A stretch of 10,049 bases of DNA from DASQQQ01 sp036390995 (GTDB lineage: Bacteria; Actinomycetota; UBA4738; HRBIN12), in the NCBI GenBank assembly GCA_036390995.1, contig DASWAT010000178.1:1-10049 (forward strand). The letters are read 5' to 3'. The position numbers were made by a program, and so were the translations under genes. The first letter of the stretch is position 1. Every line of letters begins with the position of its first letter. The notes beneath the pieces are model-generated. The model searched no databases, was not told the origin of the DNA, and saw only the letters and a list, made by a program, of their open reading frames with translations. Positions 1 through 6,158 of the stretch are shown one piece after another.

Positions 1-1
1 T

Positions 2-262
2 GAGGTTCTGAGGTGGTTCGAGGGGATCCTCATCTCCGGAGATGTCGGGGTGACGAAGCCGTCCCCCCGCATCTATCACGCCTTCCTCGATCGGTTCGCC
101 GTACGCGCGGACGACTGCGCGTTCGTGGACGACCGGCCCGAGAACGTGGAGGCGGCGCGAGCGCTCGGGTTCCCGGCGGTCCTGTTCGAGTCTGCAGAGG
201 GCTTGCGGAGCGACCTGCGGCGATTGGGTCTCCCGACGGGCGGCGCCGCGCCCCGGCGCTAA
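2..262 (+). CDS. HAD-family hydrolase, C-terminal part (5' cut by window)
   Basis: This is the end of a haloacid dehalogenase-like hydrolase; the first part lies left of the window. The visible 86 codons contain the HAD motif III lysine in the stretch GVTKPSPRIY, and then motif IV as FVDDRPENVEAARALG, whose paired aspartates bind the Mg2+ used in phosphoryl transfer. The order and spacing match subfamily IA HAD phosphatases such as phosphoglycolate phosphatase-like, dehalogenase-like or epoxide-hydrolase-like proteins. The catalytic motif I Asp is not in view, so the substrate cannot be named. The gene ends with TAA at 260-262, and the next gene starts six bases later, which suggests one transcript. 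The short Arg/Pro-rich tail after the domain looks like a non-conserved C-terminus. Confidence 0.85.
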   Translation, partial: EVLRWFEGILISGDVGVTKPSPRIYHAFLDRFAVRADDCAFVDDRPENVEAARALGFPAVLFESAEGLRSDLRRLGLPTGGAAPRR

Positions 263-268
263 GCTCGC

Positions 269-874
269 GTGGTGCCGGACGAGCGGGTCACCAAGAGCGC
301 GGAGCGGTGTAGCCTGCATCCGGGCAGCGCCGCCGTCGCCACGTGCGACGGCTGCGGCAGGCGCCTCTGCCTGTCGTGCGCGGTGCCGGTCCGAGGCCGC
401 GTCCTCGGTCAGGAGTGCCTGGCCGAGGCCCTGGGCGACGAGTCGCCCCCCCAACCCGCCGAGGGCGGCAGCCGGTCGAGCCGGGTGAGGGACCTCGTGG
501 CCGGCATCTCGTTCACCGTCGCGGTGATCACGACGATCCTGCCGTGGAGCCGGTTCGGCGAGGGGGCTGGGATGTTCGGCGCGTGGGGCCGTCCCCGCTG
601 GTCGACGCTGACCGCCGCTGCCGCCGTGCTCGGCCTGCTGCTGTGGCTGGTCCGGGGCCGCGCCCCTGCTCTGTCCGGGGCCGGGTGGAACCTGGCGCTC
701 GCGGGGCTCGGGGCCCTGGTGGCGCTCGGAGGGGTGCTCGCCGGGCTCCGCCCGCCGTTCGCCTCGCGGGCCTGGTTCGCGCCGTGGCTCGCGGCCGCCA
801 CCGGCGTCGTGGCGCTCCTCGCATGCCTGCCGACGCCGGTCCGGCGCGTCCGACAGGACGCGGAACGTAGTTGA
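269..874 (+). CDS. B-box-like zinc-finger membrane protein, four predicted membrane segments
   Basis: This 201-residue protein has no recognised named function. Residues 14-50 form a B-box-like zinc finger, with C14-x2-H17, C26-x2-C29, C34-x2-C37 and C50. This resembles the finger placed ahead of membrane domains in many actinobacterial proteins, although the usual last C-x2-C pair is reduced to a single Cys. A low-complexity linker (about 55-72) leads into four hydrophobic segments near 77-92, 113-128, 139-160 and 168-187. The first ends in an LPW motif at 91-93, which the next gene shares. The finger probably lies in the cytoplasm as a protein-binding or metal-structural module; this is inference. 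The start is GTG at 269, or GTG at 272, with no clear Shine-Dalgarno. It lies just behind the HAD gene and is probably co-transcribed. Confidence 0.75.
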   Translation: MVPDERVTKSAERCSLHPGSAAVATCDGCGRRLCLSCAVPVRGRVLGQECLAEALGDESPPQPAEGGSRSSRVRDLVAGISFTVAVITTILPWSRFGEGAGMFGAWGRPRWSTLTAAAAVLGLLLWLVRGRAPALSGAGWNLALAGLGALVALGGVLAGLRPPFASRAWFAPWLAAATGVVALLACLPTPVRRVRQDAERS

Positions 875-899
875 CTCCGGTGTTGACGCGGTATTCGAT
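871..899 (+). promoter_or_regulatory. Weak candidate promoter for the 948 gene
   Basis: A TTGACT hexamer at 871-876 lies 17 bases before TTCGAT at 894-899, within a locally AT-richer patch. A second TTGAC copy sits at 883-887. The -35 match is good and the -10 match poor (3 of 6), so this is only a candidate. It overlaps the stop codon of the preceding gene. Confidence 0.25.
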
Positions 900-932
900 A
901 CGCGGGGCTGCGGTTCGTGGCCCGGAACCCCC

Positions 933-940
933 GAAAGGAG
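933..940 (+). promoter_or_regulatory. Strong Shine-Dalgarno site
   Basis: GAAAGGAG lies 7 bases before the ATG at 948. It is the clearest ribosome binding site in the left part of the window and fixes the start of the following gene. Confidence 0.8.
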
Positions 941-947
941 TGAGGGC

Positions 948-1433
948 ATGACGCAAAGCTCGGGCTTCGACATGTCGAAGATGTCGACGGCCACGAAGGT
1001 CACCGGTGCCGCGGCGGTCCTGCTGCTGGTGGATTCGTTCCTCCCGTGGCAGAGGGTCTGTGCAGGACTCTCTGGAGTCTTCGAGGTCTGCGGCAGCGCA
1101 AGCATGTGGGGTGGGAGCGGCAGCTTCTTCGGCTTCATCGCCGGCATCCTCACGATCCTCCTCATCGTGTGGGTGGGCTTCACCCTGGCCGGCAGCAACC
1201 CGCTGAACCTCAGCGCCTCTCCCGCGAAGATCACCGCCTATCTCGGGTTCGGCGTGCTGGCGTTCGTCGTCATCAAGTTCATCATCGCGCTGACCGATCA
1301 TCCGGGGTTCGGGGCATGGATCGGGATCATCCTGGGCTTGGCCGTTGGCTACGGAGCCTGGATGAAGTTCCAGGAACCCGAATCGACGGGGCCGATGATG
1401 GGATCCGGGGACAACAGCGGGGGCATGGCCTAG
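948..1433 (+). CDS. Small four-helix membrane protein with LPW motif
   Basis: This is a 161-residue membrane protein of unknown function. Hydrophobic segments are near residues 17-33, 57-79, 96-116 and 121-139. The first ends in FLPW (31-34), followed by a loop holding two cysteines, C38 and C48, that could form a disulfide if the loop is outside. The tail from about 143 is polar and rich in Gly, Ser and Met. The layout (helix, LPW, Gly/Trp-containing loop, then three helices) resembles the membrane part of the preceding zinc-finger protein, so the two may be distant paralogs; this one lacks the finger. The start is set by the strong Shine-Dalgarno at 933-940. A terminator hairpin follows the stop at once, so transcription probably ends here. 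Confidence 0.75.
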   Translation: MTQSSGFDMSKMSTATKVTGAAAVLLLVDSFLPWQRVCAGLSGVFEVCGSASMWGGSGSFFGFIAGILTILLIVWVGFTLAGSNPLNLSASPAKITAYLGFGVLAFVVIKFIIALTDHPGFGAWIGIILGLAVGYGAWMKFQEPESTGPMMGSGDNSGGMA

Positions 1434-1454
1434 CCCGTTCACTCCACGTCGTCG

Positions 1455-1484
1455 CGAAGGCCCGGCCTGCCGGCCGGGCCTTCG
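1455..1484 (+). terminator. Intrinsic terminator hairpin
   Basis: GAAGGCCCGGCC (1456-1467) and GGCCGGGCCTTC (1472-1483) form a perfect 12-bp stem around a TGCC loop. One more C-G pair at 1455/1484 makes it 13 bp. It starts 22 bases after the stop of the 948 gene. The trailing sequence is only moderately T-rich (TTCGTCGTTCC), as is common in GC-rich actinobacteria. Confidence 0.8.
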
Positions 1485-1513
1485 TCGTTCCGGGTGTCGT
1501 CCTCCGAGCCCGT

Positions 1514-1519
1514 TACGAT
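1514..1519 (+). promoter_or_regulatory. Candidate -10 element for the 1545 gene
   Basis: TACGAT lies 25 bases before the ATG at 1545, between the terminator hairpin and the next gene, where a new promoter would be expected. It matches the actinobacterial TAnnnT pattern. I see no convincing -35 at standard spacing. Confidence 0.3.
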
Positions 1520-1544
1520 GCGGGAACGCACCGATAGGAGCCCG

Positions 1545-2147
1545 ATGAAGAGGTGCCCGTACTGCGCCGAGCAGATCGAGGACGAGGCCATCCAGTGCCG
1601 CTGGTGCGGCAGCATGCTGATCGACCTGCCGGCACCTCCGGGCGCCGCAGCGTCGGCACCTGCCGCGGAGGAACCGCTCCAGTACACGCACTCCGGGGGC
1701 CGGTACCTCCTCGGCTATGGTCCGGACTACTTCGGGATCTGGGACCGGCAGCGCCCCGGCGGCCCCGTCCAGCGGTTCCCTCGGACCGACGACGGCTGGC
1801 GCGAGGCCTGGCTCCGGTTCACCGCCGAGGAGCCGTACAGCACCGAGGTCTCGATCGGCGCCCCAGGGGTCGCCGGGGCCGGGCCGCCTGGCCCGGCGAA
1901 CACCTCGTGGAGCCGACAGGGCCGACCGACGGATGCGCCCACCGGCTTCCAGAGCCGGCCCCGGCAGGTCAGCGCCGCCTGGTGGCTCCTGCCGATCTTC
2001 ATGGGGTGGCTCGGCGGGCTCATCGCGTGGCTCGTGAACAAGGACGTGGATCCCGAACGGGCCCGGGCCATGCTGATCACCGGCATCGTGATCAGCGTCG
2101 CGGTGTTCGCCCTGCTGATCGCGGGATCGACCGCCTCCGGACCCTAG
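1545..2147 (+). CDS. Zinc-ribbon membrane protein, two C-terminal membrane segments
   Basis: This 200-residue protein starts with a zinc ribbon, C4-x2-C7 and C18-x2-C21 (CPYC and CRWC). A Pro/Ala-rich linker follows. Residues 54-92 form a small soluble module with GYGPDYFGIWDR and then GGPVQRFPRTDDGW, a pattern I recall from uncharacterised actinobacterial zinc-ribbon proteins. Two membrane helices lie near 144-164 and 174-194. The start chosen is the ATG at 1545, because AGGAG sits at 1536-1540 and the zinc ribbon begins immediately. The frame stays open upstream to 1494, but those 17 codons look unlike a protein start and overlap the region of the candidate -10. The function is unknown; tethering of a small cytoplasmic metal-binding module to the membrane is inference. 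The gene converges on the 2144-3625 gene with a 4-bp overlap. Confidence 0.8.
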   Translation: MKRCPYCAEQIEDEAIQCRWCGSMLIDLPAPPGAAASAPAAEEPLQYTHSGGRYLLGYGPDYFGIWDRQRPGGPVQRFPRTDDGWREAWLRFTAEEPYSTEVSIGAPGVAGAGPPGPANTSWSRQGRPTDAPTGFQSRPRQVSAAWWLLPIFMGWLGGLIAWLVNKDVDPERARAMLITGIVISVAVFALLIAGSTASGP

Positions 2148-2167
2148 CCCTGCGCCCAGGGCTCGGG
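2142..2167. terminator. Hairpin over the convergent stop codons, possible bidirectional terminator
   Basis: AGCCCTG (2146-2152) and CAGGGCT (2157-2163) pair perfectly around a CGCC loop. After one mismatch, three more G-C pairs extend the stem to 2142-2167. The structure covers the stop codon of the + strand gene and the last codons and stop of the - strand gene. Neither side has a T-tract, so termination strength is uncertain. Confidence 0.4.
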
Positions 2168-3625
2168 CTCGTCGGGCGGAGCCGACTCGCCCGGCGGAAC
2201 CGGCTCCGGCGCCACCGGAGCCCCGGCCGACGGCGGGGGCGGCAGCATCGGCCCGGGGCCGAACCCCGTTGCCTCGGGCGGCGGGGCCGGCACCCGCCGT
2301 CCCATCCACCACCCGCCGATCGAGCCGCCGGCGACCCCCCACGCGAGCGCCGTGATCCCTCCACCGAGCAGATCCGGCCCGATCCGGATGGAGCCGCCGC
2401 CCGAGATGCCGAGGAACGATGCCGTGATACCGGCGGTGATCGACGAGAACCAGATCCCGACCGCCACGAAGATCGCGAAGACCACGCCGGCGGCCGCGCC
2501 GAGGGCACCCCCTTCGGAAGGGGTCCTGGCCATGCCCCGTCGGGCCGCGTGCCACCCCCCCGCCACCACGGACAGCAGCGGAACCAGTAGGAACAGGAAG
2601 TAGCCGAACGGAGCCCACCCGAACCTCGCGGACACCGGCGAGGACGCGCCCCCGAGCCCGAGCTGCGGGGAGATGAGGCTGGCCTCCACGCTCTTCGGGA
2701 ACTTCCAGTAGCAGAGGAACGGCACCGAGAACCCGCTGCCGTACGCGCCGTCGCACGAGCCCATCGCCGGCACGAGCACCCACATCGACTGGTTCGGCAG
2801 CACCAGCACATGGTGGGCGATGAGGACGGCCGTCTCATCGGCCGGCGGCTCGGAGACGGCCGAGAAGTACGCCTTCGTCGCGTCGGGCTGCACCACCGCC
2901 AGGACCAGCAGGCCGACGAACGCGAGCGCTAGACCGAGCAGGAACATCCGCACTCCTCCGCCCAGCGCCGCCAGGCCGCGGCGGAGCCAAGGGTTCGCGT
3001 TCCGGGACGCCTCGTCGGCCACGGATAGACCGCCGATCGCCCCGGCCACCAGGGCCACCAGGAACGGGAACAGGAACGCCTCGAGCTCGGACGCGTGGAC
3101 CTCGACGCGGCCGGAGACGAACGCGTTCTGCGGGATCGCCGCGTCGATCGAGACGACGAGCGAGATCAGGAACGCCGGCAGCGCGTACGCCGGCGCGACC
3201 TTCATCCCGTGGAACGCCCGGGCCACCGGACCGCCTCCGGCCTCCCGGGCAACCGCCCGGCCGGCCGTGAACAGCAGCCATCCGGCCAACAGGGTCACCA
3301 GCGTGAGCGCCAGGCCGGCGTGATAGGACAGGCTCGCCCCTCCGGCCAGACCGCCGCCGATCGCCTGCGAGGCCTCCTGCCCGAGCGCGAGCCCCGGCAG
3401 CTCGACCACGACCCGAACGTGGTGGAACCAGCCGAAGTAGAACCAGCCTAGCTTGGCGAACGTGGCCACCGATCCGGCGCCCGACGCGAGGTACGTGGCG
3501 AACGCGACGATCTGTCCGATCAGCGCCATCACCGAGAAGGCCAGGAGCCCGCGGATCAGGGCGGTGGGCCATCCCGCCGCGAGCGCCTGTCCCCGTTGAA
3601 CGCTCGGCGGGGCGGGCTCGCTCAT
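2144..3625 (-). CDS. Large multi-spanning membrane protein downstream of sucD
   Basis: This 493-residue integral membrane protein is not a family I can name with confidence. Hydrophobic segments are near residues 23-47, 100-122, 146-165, 182-202, 225-246, 338-360, 375-398 and 420-440, with a weaker one near 268-290. Between the segments near 225-246 and 338-360 is a long loop with C291 and C305. The C-terminal 48 residues are Pro/Glu/Gly-rich and presumably cytoplasmic. Its ATG overlaps the sucD stop as ATGA (3622-3625), so translation is probably coupled. Its position right after sucD recalls actinobacterial genomes with a large membrane protein, the PerM/DUF6350 type, a little downstream of sucCD. 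I cannot confirm homology by eye, so this is a positional hint only. Confidence 0.75.
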   Translation of the reverse strand: MSEPAPPSVQRGQALAAGWPTALIRGLLAFSVMALIGQIVAFATYLASGAGSVATFAKLGWFYFGWFHHVRVVVELPGLALGQEASQAIGGGLAGGASLSYHAGLALTLVTLLAGWLLFTAGRAVAREAGGGPVARAFHGMKVAPAYALPAFLISLVVSIDAAIPQNAFVSGRVEVHASELEAFLFPFLVALVAGAIGGLSVADEASRNANPWLRRGLAALGGGVRMFLLGLALAFVGLLVLAVVQPDATKAYFSAVSEPPADETAVLIAHHVLVLPNQSMWVLVPAMGSCDGAYGSGFSVPFLCYWKFPKSVEASLISPQLGLGGASSPVSARFGWAPFGYFLFLLVPLLSVVAGGWHAARRGMARTPSEGGALGAAAGVVFAIFVAVGIWFSSITAGITASFLGISGGGSIRIGPDLLGGGITALAWGVAGGSIGGWWMGRRVPAPPPEATGFGPGPMLPPPPSAGAPVAPEPVPPGESAPPDEPEPWAQG

Positions 3626-4491
3626 GCTAGGCCGGCCTCGACCTGCTCTGCCACCTCGGTGGGGGTGCGGCCGACCTTCACCCCGGCGGCTTCCAGCGCC
3701 TCGGCCTTGGCCTGCGCCGTCCCGCTGGAGCCGGTCACGATGGCGCCGGCGTGCCCCATCCGCTTGCCCGGCGGCGCCGTGAACCCCGCGATGTATCCCA
3801 CCACCGGCTTGCGCATGCGCTCGGCGATGAAGCGGGCGGCCCGCTCCTCGTCGTCGCCGCCGATCTCACCGATCATCACTACCAGATCGGTCTCGGGGTC
3901 CTCGTTGAACCGCTCCAGGCACTCGATGAACCCCACGCCGTGGACGGGGTCGCCCCCCATCCCCACGCAGGTGGACTGGCCGATCCCCCGCTGCGTGAGC
4001 TCGTGCACGATCTGGTACGTGAGCGTGCCCGAGCGCGATACCAGCCCAACCCGGCCCGGCGAGCAGATCTCTCCGGGGATGATCCCGACGTTCGACGCGC
4101 CCGGCGAGATCAGGCCGGGGCAGTTCGGACCGACCAGTGTGGATGCCTTGCCCCGCAGGTAGCTCGCCGCGCGCGCCATGTCCCGCACCGGGATGCCCTC
4201 GGTGATGCACACGATCAGTCGCAGGTCCGAGTCGGCCGCCTCGTAGATGGCCTCCGGCGCGAACCGCGCCGGCACGAAGATCAGCGAGGTGTTCGCGCCG
4301 GTGGCGGCCACCGCGTCGGCCACGGTGTCGAAGACGGGGATGCCCTCGACGTCCTGCCCGGCCTTCCCCGGGCTCGTCCCGGCCACGACCTGGGTGCCGT
4401 AGTCGCGGTTCCGCAGGGCGTGGAACCGGCCCTCGCGGCCGGTGAGGCCCTGGACCACGACCTTCGTCGTCTCGTCGACCAGGATCGCCAT
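3622..4491 (-). CDS. sucD: Succinyl-CoA synthetase alpha subunit
   Basis: This 289-residue protein is the ADP/GDP-forming succinate-CoA ligase alpha subunit, which interconverts succinyl-CoA + NDP + phosphate with succinate + CoA + NTP in the cytoplasm. The N-terminal CoA-binding Rossmann domain begins VVVQGLTGREG, followed by GTSPGKAG near 38-45. GPNCPGLI lies at 121-128. The ligase domain carries GQSTCVGMGGDPV at 171-183. The phosphorylated histidine is H247 in GKRMGHAGAI, matching the position in E. coli SucD (also 289 residues). The start is the ATG at 4491, which overlaps the sucC stop as TGATG. A longer open frame reaches 4695, but it only runs antisense-like through sucC. Expression is probably translationally coupled to sucC and to the membrane gene downstream. 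Confidence 0.97.
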   Translation of the reverse strand: MAILVDETTKVVVQGLTGREGRFHALRNRDYGTQVVAGTSPGKAGQDVEGIPVFDTVADAVAATGANTSLIFVPARFAPEAIYEAADSDLRLIVCITEGIPVRDMARAASYLRGKASTLVGPNCPGLISPGASNVGIIPGEICSPGRVGLVSRSGTLTYQIVHELTQRGIGQSTCVGMGGDPVHGVGFIECLERFNEDPETDLVVMIGEIGGDDEERAARFIAERMRKPVVGYIAGFTAPPGKRMGHAGAIVTGSSGTAQAKAEALEAAGVKVGRTPTEVAEQVEAGLA

Positions 4492-5636
4492 CAGTCCGCC
4501 TCCGCGTGCGCCAGTTCGGCCGCCCTCTGCGCGGCCTCGAGCATGGTCTCGGCCGGGACGATCTTCGGATGGTTCGCCCGGGCGAGGGTCCTTCGGCCCT
4601 CGACGGCGTTCGTCCCGTCTAGGCGCACGACGATCTGCACCCGCGGCTCGATCCGTTGCAGCGCCTCGAGGATGCCCTCGGCCACGAGATCGCACCGGGT
4701 GATGCCGCCGAAGATGTTCACGAGCACCGACCGCACGCTCGGGTCGGACAGGATCACCTCGAGCGAGGTGGCCATGGTGTCGGCGCCGGCGCCGCCGCCG
4801 ACGTCCAGGAAGTTCGCCGCGGCCGAGCCCGCCTGCTGCACGACGTCGAGCGTGGACATCACCAGACCGGCCCCGTTGCCGATGATCCCGACCTCGCCCT
4901 CGAGCTTCACGTACTGCAGGCCGGCCTCGCGCGCCCGGAACTCGACCGGGTCGATCGGGAAGCTCGACTTCAGCATCTCGACCTCGGGATGCCGGAACAG
5001 CGCGTTGTCGTCGATCGTGACCTTCGCGTCGAGCGCGAACACCCGCCCGTCGCTCAGCAGGACGAGCGGGTTCACCTCGACGAGCGTGGCGTCCTCGGTG
5101 ACGACGACGTCGTACAGGCCGGCCAGGATGTTCTCCACCAGGTCGCGAGCTTCGGGAGGCAGCCCGCCGGTGAGCGCGCGCAGGTGGTACGGGTGCATAC
5201 CGATCTCGGGGTCGACGTGCAGGCGGCGGAGCGCCTCGGGCCTGGTCCTGGACAGCTCTTCGATCTCGACGCCCCCCTCCGCGGCCACCATCGCCAGGTC
5301 GGTCCCGGTGCTGCGGTCCAGCGTGATCGCGGCGTAGAACTCGCTCGCGATCGGCAGCCGCTCCTCTACGAGCACCCGGTTCACCCGCCGGCCCTGGAAG
5401 CCCTCCGAGAGCAGCCGGGCGGCGGCGTCCTCGGCCCGGTCGGGGGTGTCCGCCAAGACCACGCCGCCGCCCTTGCCCCGCCCGCCGATCTGCACCTGGA
5501 CCTTCACCACCGACCTGCCGCCGAGGATCTCGGTGGCCGCTCGGGCGGCCTCGGGGGTCTCGGCGACGATCCCGCGAGGCACGGGGATCCCATGCTTGGC
5601 GAAGAGCTCCTTGCCCTGGTGCTCGTACAGATCCAT
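4491..5636 (-). CDS. sucC: Succinyl-CoA synthetase beta subunit
   Basis: This 381-residue protein is the nucleotide-binding beta subunit, close to the usual length of about 388. It starts with the typical MDLYEHQGKELFAKHGIPVP. The ATP-grasp segment at 43-59 contains GGRGKGGG. EVNPL at 187-191 supplies Mg2+-nucleotide ligands. The C-terminal ligase domain has FLDVGGGA at 277-284, NIFGGITRCD at 307-316 and RLDGTN at 338-343 (VRLEGTN in many relatives). With SucD it forms the complex that makes substrate-level ATP or GTP in the TCA cycle or at the end of propionate breakdown. Nucleotide specificity cannot be decided by eye. The start at 5636 overlaps the stop of the cobalamin-binding gene as TGATG, and the stop overlaps the sucD start in the same way. 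Confidence 0.97.
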   Translation of the reverse strand: MDLYEHQGKELFAKHGIPVPRGIVAETPEAARAATEILGGRSVVKVQVQIGGRGKGGGVVLADTPDRAEDAAARLLSEGFQGRRVNRVLVEERLPIASEFYAAITLDRSTGTDLAMVAAEGGVEIEELSRTRPEALRRLHVDPEIGMHPYHLRALTGGLPPEARDLVENILAGLYDVVVTEDATLVEVNPLVLLSDGRVFALDAKVTIDDNALFRHPEVEMLKSSFPIDPVEFRAREAGLQYVKLEGEVGIIGNGAGLVMSTLDVVQQAGSAAANFLDVGGGAGADTMATSLEVILSDPSVRSVLVNIFGGITRCDLVAEGILEALQRIEPRVQIVVRLDGTNAVEGRRTLARANHPKIVPAETMLEAAQRAAELAHAEAD

Positions 5637-6043
5637 CAGCTGGCCCGCCGGGCGGCCAACCGATCGCTCAGCCAGGTCACGATCTCACCGGTGGTGGCGC
5701 CGGGGGTGAAGACCTTCTCGATGCCCTCGGCCGCGAGCTTCGGGACGTCGTCCGAGGGGACGATGCCGCCGCCGAACACGACCACGTCGGCAGCGCCCCG
5801 CTCGCGGAGCAGCTTCACGACCTTCGGGAACAACGTCATGTGAGCTCCCGAGTGGCAGGACAGGCCGACGGCCTCCGCGTCCTCCTGGATGACGGCCTCG
5901 ACGATCTGCTCGGGCGTCTGCCGGAGACCGGTGTAGACGACCTCGAACCCGGCGTCGCGGAGTGCCCGCGCCACGACCTTGACCCCGCGGTCGTGGCCGT
6001 CCAGACCCGGCTTCGCAACGACGATCCGATGCTTCTGCGGCAT
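5636..6043 (-). CDS. Stand-alone cobalamin-binding subunit of methylmalonyl-CoA mutase type
   Basis: This 135-residue protein is a single B12-binding Rossmann-like domain, as in the small subunit or C-terminal domain of methylmalonyl-CoA mutase. The diagnostic D15-x-H17-x2-G20 motif in KPGLDGHDRG provides the histidine that replaces dimethylbenzimidazole on cobalt. TGLRQTPEQIVEA (38-50), SGAHMTLFP (65-73) and the GGG at 91-93 also match the family. It would work with a separate catalytic subunit that is not in this window, converting (R)-methylmalonyl-CoA to succinyl-CoA. A related acyl-CoA mutase such as isobutyryl- or ethylmalonyl-CoA mutase is possible. Its tight coupling to sucCD supports the methylmalonyl reading. 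One oddity is that the usual S-x-L of the second motif reads S62-C63-H64. No Shine-Dalgarno is visible before the ATG. Confidence 0.92.
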   Translation of the reverse strand: MPQKHRIVVAKPGLDGHDRGVKVVARALRDAGFEVVYTGLRQTPEQIVEAVIQEDAEAVGLSCHSGAHMTLFPKVVKLLRERGAADVVVFGGGIVPSDDVPKLAAEGIEKVFTPGATTGEIVTWLSDRLAARRAS

Positions 6044-6052
6044 GCGCGGCTT

Positions 6053-6058
6053 AGTCTA
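6053..6058 (-). promoter_or_regulatory. Candidate -10 for a near-leaderless sucCD operon transcript
   Basis: Read on the - strand, TAGACT (6058 down to 6053) fits TAnnnT. It ends nine bases before the ATG at 6043, so transcription would start within a few bases of the start codon. This agrees with the absence of a Shine-Dalgarno site. I see no good -35. Confidence 0.35.
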
Positions 6059-6086
6059 GCGGAGGGTCGTTCGCCACTTTGCTCGG

Positions 6087-6102
6087 TCGCCGGATCCGGC
6101 GA
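6087..6102. promoter_or_regulatory. Perfect 16-bp palindrome in the divergent spacer
   Basis: TCGCCGGATCCGGCGA equals its own reverse complement. It lies in the 115-bp spacer between two divergent operons, 44 bases from one start codon and 57 from the other, so it is a candidate operator for a dimeric regulator. The rest of the spacer (6044-6158) shows no clear promoter for the + strand operon. Confidence 0.4.
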
Positions 6103-6158
6103 TCCGCTCGGGCCCTGAACGCTTGCGGCGCCGCCCAGCACGGGCGCACGATACGCGG

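Noticed and set aside
1494..1544. Upstream extension of the zinc-ribbon gene
   Set aside because: AGGAG at 1536-1540 serves the ATG at 1545, and the zinc ribbon begins right there; the extra 17 residues look non-protein-like.
528..2783. 751-codon open frame on the - strand
   Set aside because: It runs antisense through three convincing + strand genes, is Arg/Gly/Pro-rich with no domain pattern, and is typical of spurious frames in GC-rich DNA.
4492..4695. Upstream extension of sucD
   Set aside because: Family length (289) and the TGATG junction with sucC both place the start at 4491.
3751..5337. 528-codon + strand open frame opposite sucC/sucD
   Set aside because: The opposite strand encodes unmistakable SucD and SucC; this frame has His/Arg/Ala-rich composition and no motif.
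6123..6158. TTG start for hydrolase-cyclase copy 1
   Set aside because: The 12 added residues are Arg-rich and lack a counterpart in copies 2 and 3, whose N-termini align with the ATG at 6159.
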